64,000 nucleotides of DNA. Source: Termitomyces sp. T153. Its lineage: Eukaryota > Basidiomycota > Agaricomycetes > Agaricales > Lyophyllaceae. The stretch lies in assembly GCA_018296165.2 (NCBI GenBank), contig JACKQL020000109.1, positions 93,980 to 157,979 of the forward strand, read 5' to 3'. The first letter of the stretch is position 1; each line of letters starts with the position of its first letter. A model generated the notes under the pieces. The model had not been told where the DNA came from. It saw only the letters and a list, made by a program, of their open reading frames with translations, and made no database searches. Made by a program: the position numbers and the translations under genes. This document shows positions 1 through 10,552 of this stretch, piece after piece.

Positions 1-720
1 CAGTAACAGGCAGAGCAGAGTCATACCTCAACAGGGGTAAGTGCTCTCCACCTATAAACAGAGAAGGCATTGCAGATGATGCCTGTAATCCCCACACCAT
101 GTGCTTAGCTACTTGGACAGCTAAATGTTGCTGAGTTGAAGTCTTAGGGACTTCAACCTGGTTCTGCCAGGATACCAACACTCTCCTGTGGAGGATATTG
201 TTGGGATGTGCTTTACCATCTGTATCTGAGATGTCTCCAACATCCTTTAGATTGTTCTGATGAATGCTGATGGGCCTGCTGTGTGCAAGCTCAGCATAGC
301 TCCAGCTTGCAATTGCACAGGTCTGCAGGCCCTGTAAGGAGCATCTTTCTCATTTCTCAGTGGTGTAATCACCATTGAAGAGTCAAGATGACCTCCTACA
401 GCCTTTGGAAAGGATCTTGTACCTTCTCCTCACAGTGCAGTAGACACATACAAGGGGGTTCTCCCCTTCCTTGCTGCCAATACTACACTCTCCAGTTCTA
501 CTGTTGGGTACATTTGAGTAGAGGGCACTCAAGTGGCCTCTATAGTGAGGCTCATCAGACCATCCAAGGGTGATCAAACAGGAGTGGCTGCTGGCAGCCT
601 TCCTGGCATCACTCCACTCTCTCTCCCCATGCCATGGTGTGATGTGGCAAGATCTGATAGTTCATGTGGAGCATTTTGCAATGCTCCATTGAACTCTGGT
701 TTGGACCTAGGCCCAAACAC
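1..720 (-). pseudogene. Decayed coding remnant, unknown family
   Basis: Read on the minus strand, this stretch shows several open segments in drifting frames, separated by TGA or TAG codons and indels. One runs from about 717 to 550, another from about 370 to 250, and a third from about 225 to 55. The composition is protein-like and CpG is almost absent, so it looks like an old element-derived gene. No domain is recognisable and no product is assigned. It could extend beyond the window's left edge. Confidence 0.35.
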
Positions 721-1060
721 CTGACCTTCCATAGTCACTACCATGCCTATTGAGGAAGATTAACATTAAAATTTCAATGTTCTGATCATAACTAGTGGCA
801 GTGAACTTCTTTTCAGAAGTTTGGCTTCTTGCTTTGCAAACAAGTAACTGCTTATTTGACTTAAAAAAATGTAACATTTCCATTACAGTTTGCACAGCTT
901 ATGGTTTACACCTCATAAGTCAAAACCAGTCAATTGATCTTGTCTATGAAGTATGAAGTAAGGTGCTGCCTCATGTAATCATAGTACAAGTATTTAAAGG
1001 TAGCATCATGTGACACTACCAAACAATAATAATAAGTAAATTAATATCATACAGTATGCA
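721..1060. other. Non-coding stretch left of the Tc1 remnant
   Basis: AT-rich and without a convincing open frame. It should contain the left terminal inverted repeat of the Tc1-type element. The best candidate is an eroded T-rich and A-rich block near 855-885 that only loosely resembles the right end at 2217-2243, so the left boundary is not fixed. Confidence 0.4.
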
Positions 1061-1882
1061 CTAGAGAGGTAACAGATGCTCCTTTACACTATCCCACTCC
1101 TTTGCAACCCTCTCCCACAATTCATGCACACTATGAGGTGTTTCATACTGCCTAAGCTGCTTCTTGAGGTACTTCCAGAAGTGTTCAATAGGGTTAAGAT
1201 CAGGGAATTGGGCTGGCCACCAGAGGACATCAAAGTTGTTGTCTTTAAATCACTTGTTAGTCCTCTTGAAGTTGTATTTGAGGTCATTGTCCTATTGAAA
1301 GTAGCAGGCACCCTCCTCCATCTCCAACTTTTCAAAGCTCTTCTTTGCTCTGTCATCCAAAATTTCACAGTACTGCTCTGCATTCATGATCTCCACCACC
1401 TCTACCAGCTTTCCTACCCCATTCCAACCCATACAGCCCCATACCATGAGATTATTCCCTCCTCCATGTTTCACAGTAGGTGGAGTGGTTCAGTTTGAAA
1501 TGCCTTCTCCTTGTAGCTTCCACACATACTGCTTTACATCTGACCCAATCTTGTCAATCTTTGTCTCATCTGTCCACAACACTCTTTTCCAGTCCTCCAC
1601 AGTCCAGTTCTGATGCTATTCAGCCCATTCAAGTCATAATTGCCAATGTCTAGCTGTGAGCATAGGAACTTTCCTCTTTGTAGCAGACCAATACCCCTCC
1701 TCCTTCAGCACATTCTGGACAGTCTGAGGAGAGACAGGGTTGGAAATGATGTTATTGATAAAATTGGTGGCCTGAACAGCTGTATCAAGTCTTCTAGTTT
1801 TAGCCTCAATCTGATGCAGAGAATACCCTTGAGCAAGGAGAGAAGCAACAGTAGAGCATTGTGCAGGAGAAGTAGCTTTCAT
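1061..1882 (-). pseudogene. Tc1/mariner-type transposase, inactivated
   Basis: The transposase reads right to left. The N-terminal part (about 1882-1634) carries a helix-turn-helix-like segment. The centre (1474-1292) contains the family's conserved block around KHGGGNNLMVWGCMGWNGVG. The C-terminal part ends in PDLNPIEHFWKYLKKQL and a stop at 1061-1063. A DND motif followed about 34 residues later by the Glu of PIEHFW fits the DD34E catalytic triad of Tc1-type enzymes, which cut and paste the element at TA sites. The gene is dead: a TAG replaces Gln just before DND (CAA-TAG-DND), a TGA replaces an expected Trp in the DD34E spacer, and frames shift near 1290 and 1500. Both stops are C-to-T or G-to-A transitions. 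Confidence 0.85.
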
Positions 1883-2216
1883 GATGGTGGTTGAAGGTCA
1901 AGATGTGGTTCAACCAACTTGAACCACTTCCAAATATAGCCAAACATGGACATGTGACTCTGTTGATATTCCCACATGCAACTCACTCTTTATTTCTGAC
2001 TAAAATAGGGATAAACCTGCAAAATTAGAGATGCTCAAAAAACTGTCCCAATGAGTGACTATTTTGAAATGGCCATTACTCCATCAGTTTTGATTTGAAT
2101 TACATAAACTAAAATGCAATTTGTAGCTATGATGCCATAGTATTTTACATGATTTAACCAGAATTATAAATACTTCCAATCCTTCATGCCAATGTCATCT
2201 TTCAAAAAGTATAAAA

Positions 2217-2243
2217 CATTGGGACATTTTTTGAGCCACTGTA
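2217..2243 (-). repeat. Right terminal inverted repeat of the Tc1-type element
   Basis: Read on the minus strand from 2243, the sequence begins TACAGTGGCTCAAAAAATGT, the form typical of Tc1-type termini, with TA at the target junction. It lies about 335 bp beyond the transposase start. Confidence 0.65.
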
Positions 2244-2746
2244 CATCCTTGCAACCAAGTGCTTCCAAACCACCTGAGAACCCCCCACCCACCCCATGGT
2301 CCACCAGGGCAGCCAAATGTGCCAATAATTGCACACCAAGCCCCAATGCCCACCCCTCACCACCTGCAAGCCCATCTCATCCAATAAGATTATTATTCTA
2401 CACTACACTACACCCTCTAATAATGGCACTCAGCTCTAGGTCTGCCTGGCTATATATGTAACTAGTTTAGGTGTGGATCATGGCCCAGCTGCTTGTCCAA
2501 CACACCCACACACACAGGCATCTGTTGAAGGCACACCACTCACACTATCCACTCATTGTGCCATCTCAGAGTCTACTAGAGGAGCATAGCCATAACAGCA
2601 CTTGGAAACACTGGCCCACTCATTCCCTGCATATGCAGGGGGGTGTGGAATCCCATAGTGCTTGTATCTTCCCATACTTCCAATGTACTGTGCAACATAG
2701 ATGCCATGCATCTCATGCACAAATGAACTGATTTTTTTTAAAAAAA
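2244..2746. other. Repeat-derived non-coding DNA
   Basis: CpG-poor, C-rich sequence with no open frame I trust. Its right end runs into the gag remnant at 2747, so part of it may be the upstream part of that decayed gypsy gag gene, but I could not align it. Confidence 0.3.
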
Positions 2747-2798
2747 AGGAAGGAACAGATACTAGCACTTCTAAGTCTGTCAATACTGCCACCACTAG
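2747..2798 (+). pseudogene. Gypsy (family-2-like) gag remnant, left piece
   Basis: This short segment encodes a GTDTSTSKS-like string that matches GTDTSTTKTS in the family-2 Gag at about 54520. It stops at ACTAG, the target duplication of the outer family-1 element, and the reading continues at 15377 after that element. It is therefore the left half of an old gag gene split by the insertion. The flanking run of T and A shows further decay. Confidence 0.55.
2794..2798. repeat. Target-site duplication ACTAG (left) of outer family-1 element
   Basis: ACTAG directly precedes the LTR end TGTCAGG at 2799. The same five bases follow the other LTR at 15372-15376. Confidence 0.9.
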
Positions 2799-3948
2799 TG
2801 TCAGGTTCCGCTGACCTCGGGGGCTCAGCTGCACTGGGTGAGTCCTTACTAGGTGGGCGTGATCCCCTTGCACTGGTAACCGAACACTCAAAAACGTCCG
2901 GGCACTGATGTCTTGTGTGGATAGTTGGTGGGATGTGATTCAGACAGATCTGGGAAGGTCCGGAGAAGTCGGGTTGCAAGGAAATGGGATGGTCTTGGCA
3001 GGGTTCAGGCAGAAGACCGTATGGGAGATTCGCGGAAGCGAAGGAGTGGACAGCTGTGTGATCAATGGGAGCGGAGCCGGGGTTTGATGGGAGATCAATT
3101 GGAGTTGATGGAGTCCGGGACCGAGCGAAGAGCAAGGTTTGGACCCAGTGAAAGAGTGTTGGGGTTTGTGATCGTAATCTCAGAGTTCGTGAGGTCGTTT
3201 AGGTTGATGAGGACTTGGGCACAATGGCCAGACGGAGTCACCGAGACAGCGTCAGACAAAATGGAATGGGGTTGATATGGAACAAGAGCAGATTCGAGTG
3301 GAGATACAAAACAATAACGAGAACAATAACGAAATGGAGACGAGATAAGACCAGGAGACTGAGATAAGACCAGGAGACTGAGAGTAAGGGGAACAAGACA
3401 CAAAACACAAAACACAAAACACAAAAAGGAAACAATCAGACCATAGTTAACATTAAGCAATATCAAGACTAGAGTACGAAGAGCTACTCGACGGCTTATA
3501 TACTGACTACCAGAGAACTTTGGGGTACGTCGGCTGCGGCGGTGGGGCTTGGCGGAGCTTGACGGAGTGGGCGGGTGTCAGTTGCGATCGAGGATCGGGC
3601 CGTGCTGATACGTTGATGGGATCATTTGGGGAATGCGGGTCACCCTGAGGTTGTCGTGATACTCCAGAATAGGTTGGAGGAACCAGGGTGTTGAGTTGAT
3701 GATGGGTGGCAAAGATCGGGAACAGCAGGGGTGGTTCTCGGGGTTCGGGAGACCCAGGGTAAGTGTCAGTGGCTGCGGGTAAGGCACCGAAGTTGGCCAG
3801 GGGGCCGTCGGAGTTAGCCGGGGAGGCATCAGAGTTAGCCAAAATAGGCGTGGGGCATGGGCAGAAGTTCGGCGGAGCGTCGGGGTTTTTTTTGGGGGTT
3901 CGGGGGTTGATGGACAATGTGCGGGGGTTCAGGGGACGGGTCGTGACA
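2799..3948 (-). repeat. Family-1 3' LTR of outer element
   Basis: 1150 bp, with ends TGTCA...TGACA. It equals the length of its partner LTR once that partner's 222-bp duplication is subtracted. On the minus strand it holds TATATAAG and, 32 nt downstream, AGTCTTGATATT. The polypurine tract lies at 3949-3962 (read on the minus strand as GAAGGGGGGG followed by GTGA). Confidence 0.9.
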
Positions 3949-4161
3949 TCACCCCCCCTTCAGCGTTGAGACTCTTTGAGACGCGGGGGGCAGGACAGGG
4001 ATTGGCGGGGCGTGGGAGTCAAAGCCAAGCAATATTGATCAATCTGCAGCGAGTGATAGCGGCGTGGGAGACAAAGTCAAAGCGCAGCTGCCGCTTTGTC
4101 AGGGTTCTCCTCAATCAATTTAAAAGCTTTGGACGTATCCCGGGATTTCCCAAATTTCGTC

Positions 4162-4369
4162 ATGTCTCCCCCCAGCGTTCCAGTAGTCCCTTCTGCTGAT
4201 TTGGACGAGGTGGTGGTGTACAACAGTAGGGGGGAGGAGTTTGAGCGTTGGCGCCGTGCTAGTGTCAGGGACCAGAGTCATAAGTGGTGTTGACTTGTCT
4301 TTTCGGGATGATGGACGGGGCTTTTGTAGAGTCGTCCATGGTGGTGGTGGTGGATTTTCCGGGGGTTCC
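4162..4369 (+). pseudogene. Antisense gene of outer family-1 element, first part
   Basis: The gene opens with ATG at 4162 and encodes a short exon with the block DEVVVYNSRGEEFERWRR, which is also present in the inner copy (minus strand from 9195) and in the old copy at 49721. After a decayed intron a second open stretch with a run of valines (VVVVVDFPGV-type) follows. It is cut at 4369 by insertion of the inner element and continues at 10553. It runs opposite to the element's own transcription. Function is unknown; see the entry at 8065-9195 for the protein. Confidence 0.65.
4365..4369. repeat. Target-site duplication GTTCC (left) of inner element
   Basis: GTTCC precedes the LTR at 4370 and is repeated at 10548-10552. 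Joining the two flanks at one copy restores the reading of the outer antisense gene. Confidence 0.92.
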
Positions 4370-4815
4370 TGTCACGACCCGTTCCCCGAAACCCCGCACA
4401 TCGTCCATCAACCCCCCAAACCCCCAAAGGGACCCCCAACGCTCCGCCAAACTTCCGCCCATGCCCCGCGCCTACTTCGGCTAACTCCGACACCTCCCCG
4501 GCTAACTCCGACGGCCCCCTGGCCAACTTCGGTGCCTGCCCCGCAGCCACTGACACTTACCCTGGGCTTCCCGAACCCCGAGAACCACCCCCACTGTTCC
4601 CAATCTTCGCCACCCATCATCAACTCAACACCCTGCTTCCTCCGACCTATTCCGGAGTATCACGACAACCTCGGGGCAACCCGCGTTCTCCAATGATCCC
4701 ATCAACGTATCAGCGCGGCACGATCTTCGATCACAACCAACACCCGCCCACTCCGTCAAGCCCCACCAAGCCCCGCCGCCACAGCCGACATACCCCGAAG
4801 TCCTCCGGTAGTCAG

Positions 4816-4823
4816 TATATAAG
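4816..4823 (+). promoter_or_regulatory. TATA box of family-1 LTR
   Basis: TATATAAG. The sequence AGTCTTGATATT begins exactly 32 nt downstream (4848), the usual distance to a transcription start. That 12-mer is complementary to the primer-binding site at 5506-5517, which independently supports 4848 as the RNA 5' end. Confidence 0.75.
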
Positions 4824-4847
4824 TCATCGAGTAGCTCTTTGTACTCT

Positions 4848-4859
4848 AGTCTTGATATT
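4848..4859 (+). promoter_or_regulatory. Predicted RNA 5' end acting as self-primer
   Basis: AGTCTTGATATT is the exact reverse complement of 5506-5517. The match stops precisely at 4848 and does not extend into the bases upstream of it, as expected if the RNA starts here. In Tf1-type elements the first nucleotides of the mRNA fold back onto the primer-binding site and prime reverse transcription instead of a tRNA. The same is inferred here. Confidence 0.7.
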
Positions 4860-5504
4860 GCTTAAACGTTACCTATGGTCTGATTGTTTCCTTTTCATGT
4901 TTTGTGTTTCGTGTTTTGTGTCTCATTCTCCTTACTCTCAGTCTCCCGGTCTTATCTCAGTCTCCCGGTCTTGTCTTGTCTCCATTTCGTTATCGTTCTC
5001 ATTATCGTTTCGTATCTCCACTCGAATCTACTCTTGTTCCATATTGTCTCGTCCGACGCTGTCTCGGTAACTCCGTCAGACCATTGTGCCCAAGTCTTCA
5101 TCAACCCTAACGACCTCACAGCGATTACAATTACGAACCCCGACACTCCTTTACCAGGTCCGAACCTCACTCTTTGCTTGGTCCCGGACTCCATCAGCTC
5201 CAAATGATCTCCCATCAAACCCCGGCTCCGTCCCCATTGATCACACAGCCACCTACTCCCTTGCTTCCGCAAATCCCCCGTACGGCCTTCTGCCTGAACC
5301 CCGCCAAGACCGTCTCGTTTCCCCACAATCCGACTTCTCCGGACCTTCCCGGATCTGTCTGGATCACATCTCCCCAACTGCCCGCGCAACCCACCAGGAC
5401 CCGGAACGTCTTCGAGTGTTCGGTTACCAATGCAGGGGAATCACGCCCGCCTAGTAAGGACTTGCCCAGTGCAGCTGAGCCCCCAGGGTCAGCAGAACCT
5501 GACA

Positions 5505-5517
5505 TAATATCAAGACT
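5505..5517 (+). promoter_or_regulatory. Primer-binding site, self-priming type
   Basis: TAATATCAAGACT directly follows the 5' LTR. It does not begin with TGG, as a tRNA-primed site would, and is complementary over 12 nt to the predicted start of the element's own RNA. The same site follows the 5' LTR of the outer element (13987-13999, minus strand). Confidence 0.72.
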
Positions 5518-8060
5518 CTGCCTTACCCCATCCGTGATGCCCGCATTATCTCCGCACACACGATCAAATGACTCTGATGTCTATGGTCTACCTGTGCCTG
5601 GAAACCCTTATGATTCGTACGGCCCTGCCCAATTTGCCGAGGTACATTGAGTCGCGGATCCGACACAAAACGTCCCCTCCGCTCCGGTTACTTTCATACA
5701 ATGGCTCCCCCCACGGACACCCTCCCCAACTCACACCCAACTCCCAACCCCTCGCGCAAACCGTCAAATCATCTTCCACCTCACTCTCACACTCTCCACC
5801 AACTCCGCTCTCTCGCACAAAGTTGGCCCCGACATCACCCAAAGAATAACATCCTAAAGCCTGGCGACCATCCGATCAAACGAGTAACAAGGTCTCCAGC
5901 ACTGCGCCAGCCCTCCGACCAACAATAACGCCAACCTGCCGCGGAACAGTCACCCACTGCGTGAGGATCGCCAGCTATGAAGAGACCACTGAGAATGCGC
6001 TTCTCCAAAGCCCGCCTGTGGATCTACTGGCCCACCAGCAACCCTGCAGACCGATGAACACGACTAATCACCAACAACGTCACCGAACCCTATTATCAAC
6101 CCCCTCCAAGGAACTAAACCCTCTGACAACTAGCCCCGAAACCACCAAAATCAAGCTCGACCCCACCACCCCAACCACCAAACAAGAACCTCAGACCTAG
6201 GCTATGCTCCAACCCCATGACCTGCTTCCGGACCTTGATTGATTGGCCGTCACCTCCGCCCAACAAATGAAGGGGCCCCGACTCCCCCGACCCGACCCCG
6301 ACAACCCCGGAACAAGACCAAAGCATCCCCAAGCCTCTAGACGTTAATAAGGAGAACCACGGCACCCCACTCCCGACGAGGGACAACTCCGGACCACGCC
6401 GCTAGTTCACCACCCTCCCCCACACAATCCGGAGCCCCCGACAATGAGGATCCTGGACGCCAAAACCCCCCCGCATGCCACCCCCGAGCTTAAACTCCAC
6501 CACCAGACTACGCCACCTCCCATGAAGGAATCCTCAGCATAGGAGCCACCCCGAACTAACTATAGGAAAAAGGACCCTATATGAAGTAGTTCCCTAAGTA
6601 CTCTCAATTCGCTGACATGTTCATATAAGGGAGGGAGAAGCCCCACCATCATCCAAAAAATGACGATGGGCCGTTTAAGCGACCCGACGACCCAAAGGGC
6701 ACGCGCTCCAATATCCTCAAAGGACCTCCCCCACCTGGCTCGACAACCCAAACAACCCCGCGCCAGCCCAAAACTGTCCCACCCAGACCCCTCCAAACCC
6801 TTCAACACAGCTCTGGACCCTGGCGACACAACTCCAGGGCCTCCGCTCCGACCACAACATTTGACCAAGAGGACTCACGGCGCCAGCTCGACAATGATGC
6901 CCTGGTAGCCCCAACTCCACGACAGAAATCACCACCCACTCCGAATCCCGCCCCTACACCGGAATATGTCCCCCCGAACAGGGACCACCTCACCGGAGCC
7001 TCCAGAAAAGCAGGCAGTGCCTCTCCCCACTGCCACTCCCACACTTGCAACAATCTCCGGGCTGCTCCGGAACACAAATGAAGAGTAGCCTCGACCCTGC
7101 CGCATCTCCTGGGGAGCCCCACTCCAGTGCCTCCCCACGGCCGACCTCCCCGCGGCCCCGACAACCATGAGCAACCAATAAACCCCCACCAAGTGACCCT
7201 TGAATTGACTCCAGGACCACCCACTTTCTTCCCGATGAAGGAACCACCGACCCCCGAACCTCCGAACTCAAGGAAGTATCAGAAATATGTAAGACCCCCT
7301 TTGTCCACCTCGGGCTTACCTTTGGTCAGGAGAGCAATATCACGTAGATGATCCGGAACCCCAAATTTCAGCCCCGGACCCGAAGGAACTGGCTGGGACT
7401 AATCACCCCGCATCCTACCCCCTCAGTCATCGACGCTCCGGAGCACACCAAAGCGCCACCCGAAGCAGGCCCGCCCACAGACGCAACACTCCGGAACACG
7501 ACCCCGACCCGAACCAACTATACCGCAAGGACGAACCTCGCCTCAACAAACCCCGCCAATGAAGAAGGCCCCGCCGCCCTCGCCACCGGTGCCGGCATAA
7601 GGGCCAGACCATGGGAAGACCCCCATTACCCTCCGCCAACCGCACCGCCGAGACAACTAAAGCCCCAAACCCGTTGGGCACCGTGAAGGATTCGAAGGCC
7701 CACCCTCCACTACCAATACGGCGCACGTCTCCTACACCCCCAGTCGGAATTTCCAAGAATCGAACTCAATGACACCGCCCGAAATGCCGGGAACTCCCAC
7801 CAGAGAACTCCCACCACCCCCGCCAGACCTCGGGAGCCCTCCTGCGATGCCCCGCCCCGTCCCAACAAACCCCGGGACTAGCCAGCGCAGACGGCACTAA
7901 CGGGCGTAACCCCCGCCTTTGGACTCACTAGGGATTCAACTCCCTCTCACACCCCTGCGTGGACCAAGAAAAGACATGTTTGCGTACCAAAAAAAATTAT
8001 ATATACAATAGACGGGGGAGGCAGCAAGTCTGAGAAGCGACAAGAAACGAAGCCCACACT
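5518..8060 (+). other. Family-1 interior without recognisable genes
   Basis: About 2.5 kb of C-rich sense strand. Because of this composition several frames stay open on both strands, for example a Pro-rich frame near 5655-6100 (shared with the outer copy at about 13.4-13.85 kb) and a minus-strand frame at 5588-5842 (shared with 13.6-13.9 kb). Neither contains a zinc knuckle, protease, RT or integrase motif. Comparison of the two copies shows frame-breaking indels further downstream. It may be a degenerate gag or a non-coding spacer of a large non-autonomous derivative. Confidence 0.5.
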
Positions 8061-8064
8061 CATC

Positions 8065-9195
8065 TCACTCCCTCCCCAGGCCCCCCGGCAACCCAACCCC
8101 CAGGTCGACCTCCATCTGGGCCCGCACCACCGCTAAGATCTCCGCCAACCCCGGCAATGCCTCCCCCGCGTCGGCCGCCACCTCCCACCACGATCCCAGG
8201 GCCACCGCATTGCGCCGCCGATGCCCCGCCAGCAACCTCTCCAACCGCGCCATCCCCTGCTGCAACTCTGGAGGCTGGACTGCGGACCCCTGCGTCAACC
8301 CGTCCTGAATCGACGCAAACACTGCAGAGGCACCGTCCAAGAGGACCCAATGCTCCCGCACCCAGCCTAAACTCAGAAAGTGAACCGTCAATAACGAACG
8401 GAGGAACGGGAGACAACTCACGAAGGATCCCCACGCGACCCGAGGCGGCCTCGTTGGCCAACCAATCCTCCCTCCGCCTCGCCGCCTCCAGCTCCGCCCA
8501 CAACGCATCCCCCTCTGGAACTCGTCCCTGCCCCTCCGCTTCCCCCACGGGCTGCCCCTCCACCTGCGCCAGATGTTCCCGCAAACCCCACACCTCTAGC
8601 GCTCACTCCATCGCCACGTGCACCGAAGTATTCCTCTCCCGCTCCATCACTTCCTTCTCCGTCCGCGCCGCGTCACGATCCTCCCTCGCCCATCGGAGCT
8701 CACCCTCCCGTACTGCCAACGACGTCGTCAAGGCCTCCACCTGCTTGCAAAGGAAGACCTCCGTGATTGAAGGAATCGGCGTGGGGGGACTCGACGACTG
8801 CTCCGAGGGGACGCCCGGGACAGGAGAAAAGAGGGAGGACTCTGGAGGCCCCGCCGACAACTCACGCCCACGTGGCCTCTTGCTGGGTCCCGCCCCCGAG
8901 GGCGGGGAAGCTTGACGCTTCCCCCGAACCATCGCCGAGGACGCCCCCTTCCCCTTTGGCATCGCGGGACGAAACTTGGTCTGCTTCAGAACCCCCGGAA
9001 AATCCACTACCACCACCACGGACGACTCTAAGGGAGCCCCGTCAATCATCCCGAAAAGAAAGGTCGACAACACTCACAACTCCGGTCCCTGACGCTACCC
9101 CGGCGCCGACGCTCGAACTCCTCACCCCCACTGTCGTACACCACCACCTCGTCCAAATCGGCGGGAGAGACTACTGGAACGCTGGGGGAAGACAT
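8065..9195 (-). pseudogene. Antisense coiled-coil gene of inner family-1 element
   Basis: The gene reads right to left, against the element. It starts at ATG 9195 with a DEVVVYDSGGEEFERRRR-type exon. A first intron follows, whose acceptor has become CGG instead of the CAG kept in the old copy at 49877. A central exon encodes a basic Ser/Pro region (GPSKRPRGR) and a long Arg/Glu-rich stretch with heptad character (roughly CKQVEALTTSLAVREGELR onward). A clean GT-AG intron lies at 8367-8421, and the last exon (8065-8366) contains WVREHWVLLDGASA and ends in GLGRE. One TGA at 8603-8605 sits where the outer copy has CAA and the expected codon is CGA. Nuclear or capsid roles are both possible. I know proteins of this type only as hypothetical proteins of agaric genomes. 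Confidence 0.7.
8367..8421 (-). other. Intron in family-1 antisense gene
   Basis: Minus-strand GTGAGT...TTTAG, 55 nt. It joins CTTC and GCTGGGTG to give ...ILR-WVREH. The same intron lies at 11113-11167 in the outer copy and near 51.0 kb in the old copy, which shows that the antisense strand is the coding one. Confidence 0.75.
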
Positions 9196-9393
9196 GACGA
9201 AATTTGGGAAACCCCGGGGCACGCTCAAAGCTTTTAATTGATTGAGGAGGACCCTGACAAAATGGCGGCCGCGCTTCGACTTCGTCTCCCACACCACTAT
9301 CACTCGCTGCGGATTGATCAATATTGCTCGGCTTCGACTCCCATGCCCCGCCAATCCCCGTCCTGCCCCCGCGTCTCGAAGGGTCTCGACGCT

Positions 9394-9406
9394 GAAAGGG
9401 GGGTGA
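9394..9406 (+). promoter_or_regulatory. Polypurine tract of inner family-1 element
   Basis: GAAAGGGGGGTGA touches the 3' LTR start at 9407. It is the expected primer for plus-strand DNA synthesis and fixes the element's direction. Confidence 0.8.
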
Positions 9407-10547
9407 TGTCACGACCCGTTCCCCGAAACCCCGCACATCATCCATCAACCCCCCAAACCCCCAAAGGGACCCCCAACGCTCCGCCAAACTTCCGCCCATG
9501 CCCCGCGCCTACTTCGGCTAACTCCGACACCTCCCCGGCTAACTCCGACGGCCCCCTGGCCAACTTCGGTGCCTGCCCTGCAGCCACTGACACTTACCCT
9601 GGGCTTCCCAAACCCCGAGAACCACCCCTGCTGTTCCCAATCTTTGCCACCCATCATCAACTCAACACCCTGCTTCCTCCGACCTATTCCGGAGTATCAC
9701 GACAACCTCGGGGCAACCTGCATTCTCCAATGATCCCATCAACGTATCAGCGCGGCACAATCTTCGATCACAACCAACACCTGCCCACTCCGTCAAGCCC
9801 CACCAAGCCCCGCTGCCACAGCCGACATACCCCGAAGTCCTCCGGTAGTCAGTATATAAGTCATCGAGTAGCTCTTTGTACTCTAGTCTTGATATTGCTT
9901 AAACGTTACCTATGGTCTGATTGTTTCCTTTTCGTGTTTTGTGTTTCGTGTTTCGTGTCTCATTCTCCTTACTCTCAGTCTCCCGGTCTTATCTCAGTCT
10001 CCCGGTCTTGTCTTGTCTCCATTTCATTATTGTTCTCGTTATCGTTTTGTATCTCCACTCGAATCTACTCTTGTTCCATATTGTCTTGTCCGACGCTGTC
10101 TCGGTAACTCCGTCAGACCATTGTGCCCAAGTCTTCATCAACCCTAACGACCTCACAAACTCCACGATTACAATTACGAACCCTGACACTCCTTTACCAG
10201 GTCCGAACCTCACTCTTTGCTCGGTCCCGGACTCCATCAGCTCCAAATGATCTCCCATCAAACCCTGGCTCCGTCCCCATTGATCACACAGCCACCTACT
10301 CCCTTGCTTCCGCAAATCCCCCATACGGCCTTCTGCCTGAACCCCGCCAAGACCGTCTCGTTTCCCCACAATCCGACTTTTCCGGACCTTCCTGGATCTG
10401 TCTGGATCACATCTCCCCAACTGCCCGCGCAACCCACCAGGACCCGGAACGTCTTCGAGTGTTTGGTTACCAATGCAGGGGAATCACGCCCGCCTAGTAA
10501 GGACTCGCCCAGTGCAGCTGAGCCCCCGGGGTCAGCGGAACCTGACA
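9407..10547 (+). repeat. Family-1 3' LTR of inner element
   Basis: 1141 bp, TGTCACGACC...CCTGACA. Nearly identical to 4370-5504, with scattered CpG-type transitions and a 6-bp insertion. Confidence 0.92.
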
Positions 10548-10552
10548 GTTCC
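10548..10552. repeat. Target-site duplication GTTCC (right) of inner element
   Basis: Repeats 4365-4369 exactly. The sequence then continues into the outer antisense gene (GAAATGGACC). Confidence 0.92.

Larger units (their letters stand above)
4370..5504 (+). repeat. Family-1 5' LTR of inner element
   Basis: 1135 bp, from TGTCACGACC to CCTGACA. It contains the promoter (TATATAAG at 4816) and a T-rich region downstream of the predicted start. Its partner LTR is 6 bp longer because of an indel near 10160. Confidence 0.92.
4370..10547 (+). mobile_element. Inner family-1 LTR element, full length
   Basis: A 6178-bp element with LTRs at 4370-5504 and 9407-10547 and a 5-bp duplication GTTCC, inserted head-on into an element of the same family. 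The interior (5505-9406) has no recognisable pol. It ends with an antisense gene beside the 3' LTR. CpG is still frequent here, unlike in the old copies at 39-41 kb and 48-52 kb, which marks it as the youngest insertion in the window. LTR differences are mostly C/T and G/A at CpG sites plus one 6-bp indel. Confidence 0.93.

Noticed and set aside
2471..2891. Open frames on both strands across 2.47-2.89 kb
   Set aside because: They cross the boundary of the outer LTR at 2799 and so cannot be single genes.
8157..8915. 252-residue plus-strand frame inside the inner family-1 element
   Set aside because: It overlaps the spliced antisense gene in reverse. The equivalent frame differs between copies, whereas the minus-strand exons and intron are conserved.
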